The position numbers and the translations under genes were made by a program. Below are positions 1-10,300 of a stretch of 64,000 nucleotides of DNA, piece by piece. The notes under the pieces are model-generated. The model was not told the origin of the DNA. It made no database searches and worked only from the letters and a program-made list of their open reading frames with translations. Numbering within the stretch: position 1 is the stretch's first letter; each line of letters begins with the position of its first letter. The stretch spans positions 62,001 through 126,000 of the forward strand of contig JAMQCK010000035.1 of assembly GCA_024196135.1 (NCBI GenBank), read 5' to 3'. Origin of the DNA: Pleurotus ostreatus/Saccharomyces cerevisiae fusant. Lineage: Eukaryota; Opisthokonta.

Positions 1-153
1 CCCCACGGCGTCGTCTACACATTCAACTACGAGGCTTGGCGCGATTGTGCGATGAAGGTGATACGGAGGGTGATTAGGTGTAGAAAGCGCGGCCGCGCAA
101 GAAGGTGCGGGAGGGCTACTGCTTCGTCTATTCACCTCGCAGGAATGTTGTGA
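1..153 (+). CDS. possible 3' end of an upstream gene (partial)
   Basis: Frame 1 is open from the first base to a TGA at 151-153. Its first part reads like normal protein (HGVVYTFNYEAWRDCAMKVI), but the tail becomes Arg/Cys-rich and low in quality, so the true end may lie earlier or behind an intron. No family is recognised. It is too short to judge without the preceding sequence. Confidence 0.25.
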   Translation, partial: PHGVVYTFNYEAWRDCAMKVIRRVIRCRKRGRARRCGRATASSIHLAGML

Positions 154-1250
154 GCAGAAGCTACGATGCGCAGAAGGTCTCGGAAGAAGCTGCAGCGCTA
201 GGCACTTTTGCCATTGGGTTTGTTTTATTGTCTACGTCCGGTCCCCACCCCTGGCCGATATCGCAGTCTCAAAAGTCTTTTGTGAGGTGGTGCAATCTAT
301 CGATTTTTGCGCTGTTCTACGGATTGCGGAGGGAGCTGCGAAACATAACAGCTGCCCGGTGGGCAAGGAGTATGAGCAGGTTTGTAGATCATCGTATGGC
401 GGGCGTCGCTGAGCGCGTTGCCCGCTGCGGAGGTGCGCCAACGTGGTATGGAGCGTGGGCTTATCTTGCGCGATCCAGCAACCGCCAGCGCGCCGACACT
501 CGAGCGAACTGTAGCAGCGATTGGCCTTCGTGTGGGAGAGGTGTGAACGCGGATTCTTACACGCGAAGGGCTGCGCAAGAGAAGGAGGGCGAACGTGGAG
601 GGCAGGTGGCGCGGACCCTCGTGGACATAGCGCGGGCTTACCGGGGCGCGCCGGGGCTTGGCAATTGTCGGTGTTCCCCGCTGAACGCATGTGCTGCCCC
701 GGTGCCGTCATTCGTCGAACCGTGGCCCGAAAAGAAGGTCGCACGCCAAGAGCAAGCTGCGGTCGTAAGCCGCGATGGATTGTTCCTCTGGCCTGGGTCG
801 CCAAGTTGTAGTTGGTTCGCGCGAGCCACTGGTGCTCGTGGAGGCCGTGGAGGGGACAGAGTAGCGAAGCGCCCTTGTTTTCGATACCCTTGTCGGGCGG
901 AATAAAGGAAAATCGGGCCTGGGACTGCGGGGCCTGGCAAGCCGGCTCGGTTGCCCGATGGGGCAGAAAGAACTTGCAATTGTAATGGCGGGGGGTTCAT
1001 ATGGCGTAGGGTATCATCACCGCGCTCGTTGTCTCCTCCCTTGGACGGATTATCACGACGAGCAGCTCGGGTAGCGTTTGTAGAGAGCACGCCCGCAGCA
1101 GCGTACGCCCGACAATTACTTCGACCACTTGACTTCTTTGTTGCCATCAACCGTCGACGCCACCCCGCCGAGCAACTCATAAAATATCCCACGCACACTT
1201 CCTATCCTCCTTCATCTTCGTCCCTCGGAGCCCAGGAACTCTGGACGGAC
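154..1250. other. upstream DNA with no supported gene
   Basis: Open frames exist here, the longest 266 codons on +. They lack an ATG at their first codon, have erratic composition rich in Arg, Trp and Cys, and overlap open frames on the other strand. I see no domain, splice pattern or repeat. The last part should hold the promoter and 5' leader of the NRPS-like gene that begins at 1251. Confidence 0.5.
1178..1187 (+). promoter_or_regulatory. TATA-like box of the NRPS-like gene
   Basis: CATAAAATAT lies about 65-70 nt before the chosen ATG and is followed by a pyrimidine-rich stretch (ACTTCCTATCCTCC), a common fungal transcription-start context. This is inference from position and composition only. 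Confidence 0.35.
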
Positions 1251-4200
1251 ATGGCGATCCCTCTATCTTTCCTGCACCAGGGCGTCCTCCCAGCACCAGG
1301 ACAGTCCCTCGGCGACGCCTTAGCGGACACCATAACCAACGCAGGCACGGTCAACACTCTCCTCGACTGCCTCTGTGCGACCCATGAACCAGCCATCTTC
1401 TCCCCAAATGTCGACAGACAGCCGCTCCTTCACGATACCCTACGCTCCTTTGTTTACCACTTCGCCCTCCCCCATTCGCCACATCGCGCCCCGCTCGGCC
1501 CCAACGACCGCGTTGTCATCGCCCTCCCCACCGGCCCCGAGAACGCCCTTGCCCTCGTCTCGCTCGCCGCCTACCACACATGCGCGCCAGTCAACGCCAG
1601 CTGCACCGCGCAGGAGCTGTTCGATGACGCAGAGCGCCTGAACGCCCGCGCCATCGTCACTGCCCCCGGCTTCGAGGACCGTCTGGACCTCCGACGAGCC
1701 CAGCAGAAGCTCAACTGCGATGTCGTTCTTATCCACGCCCGCCCTGATGGCCCAACAGGCCTCTTCGACATGACCCTTCTCGACACACCGAACTCGGTGC
1801 ACCCACAGCTACCGAGCCGCCCACACGGGCTCGATGATCGGTCGCTTGTTCTCCACACTTCGGGTACCAGCGGCAAGAAGAAGGTCGTCCCGTACACGCT
1901 TCGGTCCCTCATCGTCGGCACCTGCGCTGTCGTCCAATCATGGGCCCTGCGACCGACGGACATCAACAGTGCGTGACGCGTTCTCGCCTTGTGTTCCGCG
2001 CCTGACGATCTCCGCAGTGAACATGATGCCTCTCTTCCACGTTGGCGGCATCGTCCGTAACCTGCTCGCACCTCTCCTTAGCGGCGGCAGCGCAATCATG
2101 TGCGCCGGCTTCGACGCCATCGCGTTCTGGCGCCTGGCCATTGACCTCAAAGCGACCTGGTCAGTCACGCGCGTATCTTCCCTCATGCCAAGCCCATTCA
2201 ACCCTTTCCCAGGTATTACGCGGCGCCGACTATTCACCACGCCATCCTCACTTCGCGCCCGGAGGACGTCGACCCCGCTCGCGATACCCATATCCGCATG
2301 ATATGTAACGCTGCGGGCGGTCTGCTTCCCAGTCTGGCCGTAGAGGTGCGCACACTTGCCTGTCGCGGACGCACATGCGTACTGACGATTCGTTCCAGCT
2401 GAAGCGCTACTTCCCCGGTGCAGTTGTGTTGCCATCATATGGAATGACAGAGTAGGTCTTCGACCCTGCATGTTATTTGATGAGATTGTAACACGATCAA
2501 ACAGATGTATGCCGATCTCCACGCCCCCGGTCACTTACCAGCTCGAGCGGCCCGGCTGCTCTGGTATCGCGTGTGGCCCGTACTTGTCGATCCGCGACCC
2601 GAGCAACCTTGAGCGCGAGCTGCCTGCTCAGGCGACCGGTGCTGTGTGTGTTCGAGGCTTGCCGACCTTCCAGGGTTACGAGGTGGACTCCGACCAAAGC
2701 GTACCTCTAGATACCTCCGCCTTCACCTCGTATGTGGCGCGCTTTTCCGCTTTCATCGGTAATTCTAATATTCCTTTAGGGAAGGATGGTTCGACTCTGG
2801 CGACTGCGGCTACATGGACGAGGATGGGTATGTTCACGCGCTCCACCTTAATTCCCAGTTGCTAACCTCGCTTCAAAGTTACCTGTACATCACTGGTCGC
2901 TCGAAGGAGATCATCAACAAGGGTGGCGAGGTCATTTCGCCGTTTGAGGTTGAGGAGGCTATCATGACAGCGGCGAAGGACTGCGTCAAGGTGCGTTACA
3001 CCTCGCTTCTTTGTGGCAACGTCTTACATTTCCTCAGACGACGCTCGCCTTCGCTGTCGAGCACGACGTTTTGCAGGAGGCTATTGGTGTGGTCATCGTG
3101 CCGCAACCAGACACGCCACGAATTGGGTTGTCGCAACTGCATAACGCTCTCAAGTGAGTTGAACGGCCGTAAACAATACTCGGGAGTTACTGACTTAGCC
3201 TTCAGGCCGCACTTGCACCCGTCGAAATGGCCCTTCCTGATCGTCTACATGAACGACCTGCCGAAGAACAAGTAAGTTTTGCCTAGCCACAATGTCGCCT
3301 GCCATCTTATGTTTTCTTCTAGCGCTGGAAAGCCGCTACGCATCAAGCTAGCCCAGCGACTGAACCTCGGCCGTCTATCTGACTCTGTACCATACCTCCG
3401 CAGACACTACGAAGCCATCGCGCCCCCGAGCTCGGCTCCGCTCTCTCAACCCATTCCGTCCTCGCTCTGCACGGTCGACGAGCGCGACATCTACGACGCG
3501 CTCGCGAAGTGCCGCGGCATCTCTGAGATCGCTGTTCGCATGCGCGGCGAGGCCGCGCCCGACGTGTACATCAACGCTGGCCCCGGCGTCACCGCGGCCG
3601 ACATCAAGGCGCGCCTCACGCCGGTGCTGCACGGGTACGCGCTCCCGGAGAACGTGCACATCCTCGACCAGCCGCTGCCGCGGCACTCGCCGTCCTCGTT
3701 CGACTACGAGAAGATGGACGCGGTGATTTCGCAGCGGAACGCGTCGGCGATGAGCCACCAGGAGCTCGAGGTGCGCGACATTATTGCGCGGCTGCTCGAC
3801 ATCGACCCGGGCACGGTCACGGCGGACTCGGACTTCTTCCTGCTCGGTGGCAACTCCCTGCTGCTCGGCAAGCTCTCGCACCAGATTCGCAAGCAGACTG
3901 GTGTGAGTGTGGGCATTTCGGAGCTGTTCACGAACAGCACAGTCCGCGGTATTGCGCGCCTCGTCGATGCGGAGTTCGTGCACGTCGACAAGGGCGGGCA
4001 CTACAGCTTCGATGTGGAGAAGGGCGATTCGACCTACGCGGAGTCTTCGACGACATTGGTGCAGCACATCGACGGGTCTGGGAACGTCAGCGCGAGCAAG
4101 TCGTTGGGGCAGAACCACCCCATCTCCTTGATTGTGCAGATTATTCCCTTGCTCTTCCTGTACCCTATCAGGAGCTGCTTGACATGTACGTCGGTTCATT

Positions 4201-7023
4201 TTGTTATGGTTTAACAACTGACTTGGCTCGTAGGGACTATCATGGTGTTCTCGCTTTCGTATCTCGTGCCGCTCATCGACCAGAACTACTGGGAGCGTGT
4301 GCCCGTCCTTCTGTGCTCCATCGCCATCGCGCGGTTGGTGGTGCGTATCGTCTGCCCAACTGGCGCCATCCTCTTCAAGTGGGTGGTTATTGGGCGCTAC
4401 CGGCCTGGAACGTACAAGATGTGAGCAGTGTCTTCTATAATTGATGCAGCACATGCTAACATATCATAGGTGGTCTGTTTACCATCTGCGCTGGTGGATT
4501 GTCGACCATACCTTGAGGTGAGTATCACCATTCTGCGTTATCATCGCTGTTATCTGACGCCACCACAGGGCGGCTGGCAAGGGTATCTTCGCCCTCAACC
4601 CGGCGATGGAGAAGGTCTACTATCGCCTGCTCGGAGCGAAGATTGGCAGCAATGTGCAGATCGACAGCCGGGCGCGGTTGGCGGAGTATGACCTGCTCCA
4701 CATCCACGACGACGTCAAGATTGACTCCGCCCTCATCCGCGGCTTCTGCGTCGAGCGCGATGGCTTCTTCCGCCTCGGGCGTATCATCCTGGGCCGTGGT
4801 GCGGTCATCAACACCTATACCCAGGTGTCCCCCAGCACGGTCATCCCCGACGGCACTGTCCTTGGTCCGCATGCTTCGTCACACGAGTCCGCATCGCAGG
4901 AGGCATACGCTGGCTACAACCGCAACGCGCTCGGAAAGCCGCACTTCCTGCTCCAGCTGCTCATAGGCTGGCCCATTGTGGCGCTTGTCAAGTTCGCTGC
5001 GTGTAAGTGCTTCTCCCATCTGCTTCCTAATTGTCTCTCACGAGTCTATCTCTAGTCGTCCCGTGGTTCTGCATGCTCTACTTGATGTTCGAGTACACGG
5101 TCGTGCTGCGGGAGGGCATGAACCCGCTCCAGTCAGTCATCTACTGGTTCGCGGAGCCCCGCCGTATCGTGTTCCATGTGGTCGCCCGTGTCGTGCGTGC
5201 GGTCTGCACTCCGCTGCTGTCGCTCTTCCTGGGTATCATCGTCAAGCGCATCATGGGCCTCCAGCGCCCCGGCGATGCCAAGCAGTACTCAGAATACCAG
5301 CGTCTCCGGCGGTGGATCAACGACAAGTTGGTCGGCCAAGGTGCGATCAAGAAGGCGACAGCTGTCCTGGGCACGCATTATCAGACCGTCTCGATTATCT
5401 TCCGGATGTTGGGCGCCAAGGTGAGTTTGCTTCCGTCTTCGTGGGTCCGCCTCAGTGCTGATATGATATCCAGATCGGTGACCGCGTCTACTGGCCTGGT
5501 TCGAGCATCTACTGCCCCGACCCCGAGCTGCTCGAGATTGGCAATGACGTCGTCTTTGGCTCTCGGTCTGAGTTTTTCACCTCGGACCAGTACGGGTCAG
5601 GCAAGATCGTTATTGAGGATGGAGGTGCGCTAGCGTTCATCCATTACTCCTACAGCATGCTGAACAACTTCTAGCTATGATTGCCGATCGTGTTGTGCTT
5701 CTTCCCGAAACGAGGGTGGGCAGGCAGGCCGTCATGGGCTCCGGTGCTCTTGGCCGCCGTGGCGGGCATTACGAGGAGGGTTCGACCTGGATGGGCAACG
5801 GTAAGGGTTCTCGCACGTTCGTCATACTATGGTGCTCATTATCCACTTAGCCAATGGCGAGGCTATCTGCTTCAACAAGGGCAAGCCCAGCTCCGGCGAC
5901 ACGATCACTCCGTTCGGCCGCGCGTACTACAAGCGCCAGGCGCCGTACTTCGTGTTCCCCTACCTCATGATCCTCGGTATCAACATCTTCATCATGTCGC
6001 TCTCCGCCGCGTACTGGGCCATGCCCGCCGTTTGTGCCGCGCAGGTCCTCAAGTACGTCAACATCCACCTCGACGACTACCACCTGTTGCACTACTTCCA
6101 ACACAACTGGTACGACATCGGCCCGATCCTTGGCTTAAACGCGATGACCTTCGTCGTGTTGCTCTGCATCATGAACATCGTCGCCATCTTGTACTTCATC
6201 ACGATGAAGTGGATCATCATCGGCCGTCGTCGGGAGGGTAGCTACAACTGGGACAAGAGCAACTACTGCCAGCGGTGGCAGCTGCACTTGTCGGTGTCGC
6301 GGTTGATGTTCATGGGGTACTTCGGTACTCTGGGTGAGTGTCGAATCATGGGCTTCACGTGAGTGATACTGACTGTCCATAGGTCCGCTCAACGGCTCGG
6401 CCTACATCGTTTGGGTCTACCGTGCGCTCGGCGCGACTATTGGCAAGGATTGCTCGATCTTCGCTGGTGGTCGTACCGGTCTTATGACCGAGCCTGATCT
6501 TGTCACGGTGAGTCTTTGCCTGCTCGACTTGACCTTTGTACTGACATTTTACTAGCTCGGCGATCATGTCAGCTTGGACGACTGTTCCGTGGTCGCCCAC
6601 ATCAACTCGAGAGGCCAGTTCTCACTGAACAAGCTCAACATCGGCGATGGGGCAGCAATGCGCGCGGGTTCGCGTCTGCTCTCTGGCGCCTCGATGGAGG
6701 AGAACAGCATGTTGTGTGAGCACACGCTGCTCACCTCTGGAGAGATTGCCGAAGCAGGCGGCGTGTACGTCGGCTGGCCAGGCAAGCGCCGTCGCGAAGA
6801 GCGCCGCCGCCGCGACACCAACCCGTCGACGCCGGGAACGTGGTCGCCCACCAACACCGCCGTGCCGTTAACACCAACCGGCATGCCGCTGTTGGGCCAG
6901 GGCTCTGGCTACTTCCCCTCGCGCTCGCCCACGATGTCCGACATGACCATGACTCGTCCAAGCTCCCTCACGATCACGCGGCCAAGCTCGCTACGGTCGT
7001 CTTCGCTGGCCTTGAAGCCATAG
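1251..7023 (+). CDS. NRPS-like enzyme: A domain, carrier domain, Pls/PosA-type membrane/beta-helix terminal region
   Basis: My spliced model has 18 exons (17 introns of 47-54 nt) and gives an in-frame 1,620-residue protein. Residues about 1-600 are an ANL adenylating domain: A3 [10 protein letters not shown] (about 203), A4 PLFHVGG (about 246), A5 SYGMTE (about 345), A7 GWFDSGD (about 427), A8 [12 protein letters not shown] (about 450), A10 NAGKPLR (about 540). A carrier domain follows, with the phosphopantetheine Ser in LGGNSL (about 715). From about 800 to 1,530 there are roughly six membrane segments and three hexapeptide-type left-handed beta-helix modules (about 900-1,000, 1,170-1,260, 1,425-1,520). 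This A-T-(TM/beta-helix)x3 order is that of the bacterial Pls/PosA family, whose Streptomyces member makes epsilon-poly-lysine; a fungal relative was reported in Epichloe. The Ser/Pro-rich tail is probably disordered. A4 lacks the FDxS aspartate of amino-acid-activating domains, so the substrate may be a non-amino carboxylic acid. No tailoring genes are adjacent. Domain calls are firm; the product is unknown. Confidence 0.9.
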
Positions 7024-7592
7024 ACTACACTCGCGCCACCGAGCCTGGGCTCTGCGGCCACGCCGATTTACGAACTTCATCTGATCTAATCCATACCTTC
7101 CTGCCTCTAATACCCATCGTCATCATATCCTCCATCACCAATATCGAATCGTGCGCTTTTGGATTGTCATCACTAGAGGAGCGGGTCGGTTGTGTGCGTA
7201 CCTACTTATTATCTATCGTATGGACTACGGATCGCACATGTCCTCTCTTTCACTGTCCTGTCACCGCTTCCAATACGAAGTACAGTAGCACTTCACACCC
7301 ACGCACGCCCGTGTATATATATTGTTCATTCCTGCACATAATGGCCTCCAGCTTTTATGTATTAGACTTTTCTGTGATATGCAGCGACCTTTGCGGCGTC
7401 CGAGACGTCTTCAATACGATACAAAGAGTGAGTTCATTGTTTTAATCAGTCTGGAATATAATATAGCGGCGCGCTCCGTACACTATCGTGCTCCCGCGCC
7501 TCGTCGTGCTTTTCATGCGCTGGTGGTCACTGTCCATATTATCCAACAACACGAGAAGGCTGTCTAAGTTCGAGGGTATGCGAGAGGTTCCC
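7024..7592. other. intergenic, between convergent gene ends
   Basis: This separates the stop codons of two convergent genes (NRPS-like and DGAT2). It is AT-richer than the flanks and probably carries both 3' UTRs. No gene, repeat or structured element seen. Confidence 0.6.
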
Positions 7593-9863
7593 TCAGTCAA
7601 TAATACTCAACTCCCGCTTGCGCGCCTTGGCGAACTGGTCCTTGTACGTGTCCCATATCCTAAGAGGAGAGAAGCGTCAGTAACGCCGGTCATCATCCGC
7701 TATAATGAAGATGTGGGAGGGAGGAAGACGTCGGTGGGAGGACAGGAACGCCAAGAGGTGATGAAAGGCCGTGGAAGCCGCACAACGTTCGCTGGCTTCC
7801 CATAACGTTCGCCGCCTTCCCGTACCCCGCCCGCCGTGTCCCTGAACCACGACATCGTCTCTCATAACAGAGTTGCTTCTTTGCGACGACGACGGGCTTG
7901 GCCTGCCGTCCTGCCGATGAGAGACCGCGGTCTATCCGCGTAAGGAACAAGAAGGGTACGTTGCATGAGTACGAGAGAGGTTGGCGGGCCGCCGGCATCG
8001 AGCAATGAGGCGGACCGCCACTGCAAAGGCCCTCAGGTCCGCCTTCACGAGGGACCCGGCGGTCCGCATTGTCGGCGCACATAGCTTGGCAACAAGCGCC
8101 CCGCATCGGAGCTCTTCGTCGAGCCAGCTCGGAGAAGGATAGGCAGACAGGAATAGGGCAGAAGGCAAGAAAAACAAAGTTAGGGTCAACAGACTCACCG
8201 CGTCAGCTCGTCAATGTACAACTTCTGTATCCGCATGACCTCCGCGAGGTCGGGCTTGTCGCATTGCTGGACAGGTATTGGGTGGCCGCCTAGTGAGGGT
8301 AGTCATAAGAACCGAGCATAACATTGCGAAGAGCGATGAGACTTACAAACGACGACTATTCGTCTGCGGTAGGGAAGGAGGCCGAGGTTGTCTGCAGAGA
8401 AGCAGGTTGAGTTTGGGGTGCACGGGTTGGATGAAGTGATAGTGCGCACAATTCAAGAGGCCTCTGCCGTGGAATAGAGGGAGAGTGAATCCGAATACGG
8501 ATTGAAACTTCTTTTGCATTTTGTACACGGTGGTCCCGCGCTCGTTAGGCATTTGTTGGTATATCTGGGATTGAAGTCGGTAAGTTGCGCGTCTACCATT
8601 CATGCTCCATGTCTAAACTCACGTCGTTCTCTCCGAACGAGAAGACGGGGACCAGGTCGGCGCTGTTCGGGTATGAGCACTCCGTCTTGCTGTCGTAGAG
8701 GTTCGACCTACCCATGCTGAATAGCAACCTTGATAAATCCCAGTCGTCTCCTTAGCGTCAAGTCTGCCGTCCCCGGACGCGCACTCAAACTCTCCGCCGC
8801 GCCACCCACAACGATGGTGATGGAGCTTCCGGGGCCCGACTTGAGGATGTTAGAGCAGGACTGCTTGGAGACGCTGCAGATGCCGAGGGAGAGTATCAGG
8901 TCGCGGTAAAGGGGGATGCGGAAGTTGGAGGCGAGGGTGAGGAGGTGTGGTGTTATGCCGGGGAAGAGCTTGGAGAAGCCAGTAGCTGAGGAGCACGTCA
9001 GTGAGACGTTCTGGACGAAAGAGAAGGGGGATGAAGGAAGAGGCGGGGGTGATGGTATGGACACCCGACTATGTACCTTCGGTGGCGAATGTAGCGAGGG
9101 CTCCCCTGCGATGCCTTCAGACCTGTTACACGGAGACGGATAGGGATATACACACATGCCAATGATTCCTGCAGAATATTATGAGATGGGTGTATTGTGG
9201 GTACGTCATGATCACGCACCGTGTGGATGGTAGCCAAAGATATACGGCCTGTCTGGCGGAAGGTCTGCGGTCTAAGATGGCTTAGCATGGTGTAGCCTTG
9301 ACAAGCGTTCAGCGCTACCTTCATAGTCCTGCATGTTTTTCTTGAGTAAATTGACATAGAAGGGGAAGGTAACACGCACGAGACAGGGTAATAGTCCGCA
9401 AAGTACCTCCAGAATCTTGACGTCCTTGCCCACTCGCTACTTCTCCCACCGTGGTCTGGACTCTGATCTATCCATCGTATCCATACATAGTATACTGCCA
9501 GTATAGGCCATAGGGGAGGGAAGGAGCTAGGATGGGAGGATGCTAGTTAACATCGTGTGCGCCATCGGTCACCGATTCATGTCCACTTACCACAAGATGA
9601 GAAAGGCCGATACACAGAGCGCAATCATGACCGACCACATAGCCACTGCCAGCATCTGCATCCGCCGCTTGGGTGGTATTTGTGCGGGTACGAACCTGGA
9701 GGGAACGATGTCATGAGCGGCGCGACACGAGCGACAGGGAATGGGCGCACTCGATGTCATGGAGGGCGGCGACTGGCGTCTTTGTGAATTTGGAGAGGCG
9801 GTCCCCGAGGGACGCTGCTGAAAGAGAGCGGGCGCGCTCCTTGGGCGCTGTGGAATCACTCAT
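7593..9863 (-). CDS. DGA1: diacylglycerol O-acyltransferase, DGAT2 family
   Basis: Makes triacylglycerol from diacylglycerol and acyl-CoA at the ER and lipid droplets. The model starts at MSDSTAPKERARS (ATG at 9861-9863) and crosses an intron into the first hydrophobic segment (MLAVAMWSVMIALCVSAFLI). It continues through WRYFADYYP, then TADLPPDRPYIFGYHPHG with the family HPHG motif (about 9220-9250), GALATFATEATGFSKLFPG, GICSVSKQSC, VVGGAAESL, IQHGADLVPVFSFGEND and the C-terminus ELTRIWDTYKDQFAKARKRE. These are ordered family signatures and the length of about 370 residues is normal. The exon just before TADLPP (about 9290-9390) is uncertain. The last intron (7660-8198) is 539 nt against about 50 nt for the others and contains a hairpin. 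The symbol follows the yeast orthologue. Confidence 0.9.
8003..8071. repeat. inverted repeat / hairpin in the last DGAT2 intron
   Basis: The left arm CAATGAGGCGGACCGCC (8003-8019) pairs with the right arm GGCGGTCCGCATTG (8058-8071). Ten base pairs (GCGGACCGCC/GGCGGTCCGC) are uninterrupted, and CAATG/CATTG extends the stem past a small bulge. The loop is about 38 nt. It lies inside the anomalously long intron. Confidence 0.6.
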
Positions 9864-10300
9864 CGTGAACGTCAGAGACAACGAGCTCAACTGGCGCGCA
9901 AGCACGGGCCGGGCGCGTCTTTGGAAATTCTGACTTGCGCGTGATTTTCGCCAGCTCTTTCTCGACCCGCGTCGACGCCGGGAGCGGCGACGATGAGTCG
10001 ATGACAGAGTTCTTAGGTCACAGGTGTGCTGTATCTCCTTCTCACATGTGCATGTTTATATGACGAATATCCGGCGTTCAGGAGATCCCGTACACTCACG
10101 CGTATCGAGACTCGCGAAGATTGCACCATTCAATTCGTGGCACCAATTTACACCAGGTTTGAGGACCTCGTTCATACTCGGGTATCGTTCGTTGCAGAGT
10201 CAAGGGGTTGCGTGGTACAACAGATCAAGATTCAACAAACAACAGAAAGCAGTACGAAGATGTAGTCAAACGACTCTTTCCTCCACCAGCAACTTCAACC
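9864..10300. other. intergenic, DGAT2 promoter side and LAA1 3' side
   Basis: Both neighbours are on the minus strand, so this holds the DGAT2 upstream region and the LAA1 3' UTR. Short open frames on + have no ATG-supported, gene-like reading. No clear TATA box or repeat seen. Confidence 0.5.

Noticed and set aside
105..905. 266-codon open frame on +
   Set aside because: Its first codon is not ATG, composition is erratic, open frames overlap it on the other strand, and no domain or splice sites are evident. GC-driven openness is the simpler explanation.
3375..4454. 359-codon minus-strand frame
   Set aside because: Antisense to the carrier-domain exon of the NRPS-like gene; Arg/Val-rich shadow with no motif.
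1251..9863. secondary-metabolite gene cluster around the NRPS-like gene
   Set aside because: The neighbour is DGAT2 and no P450, methyltransferase, transporter or regulator gene lies next to it, so a cluster is not supported.
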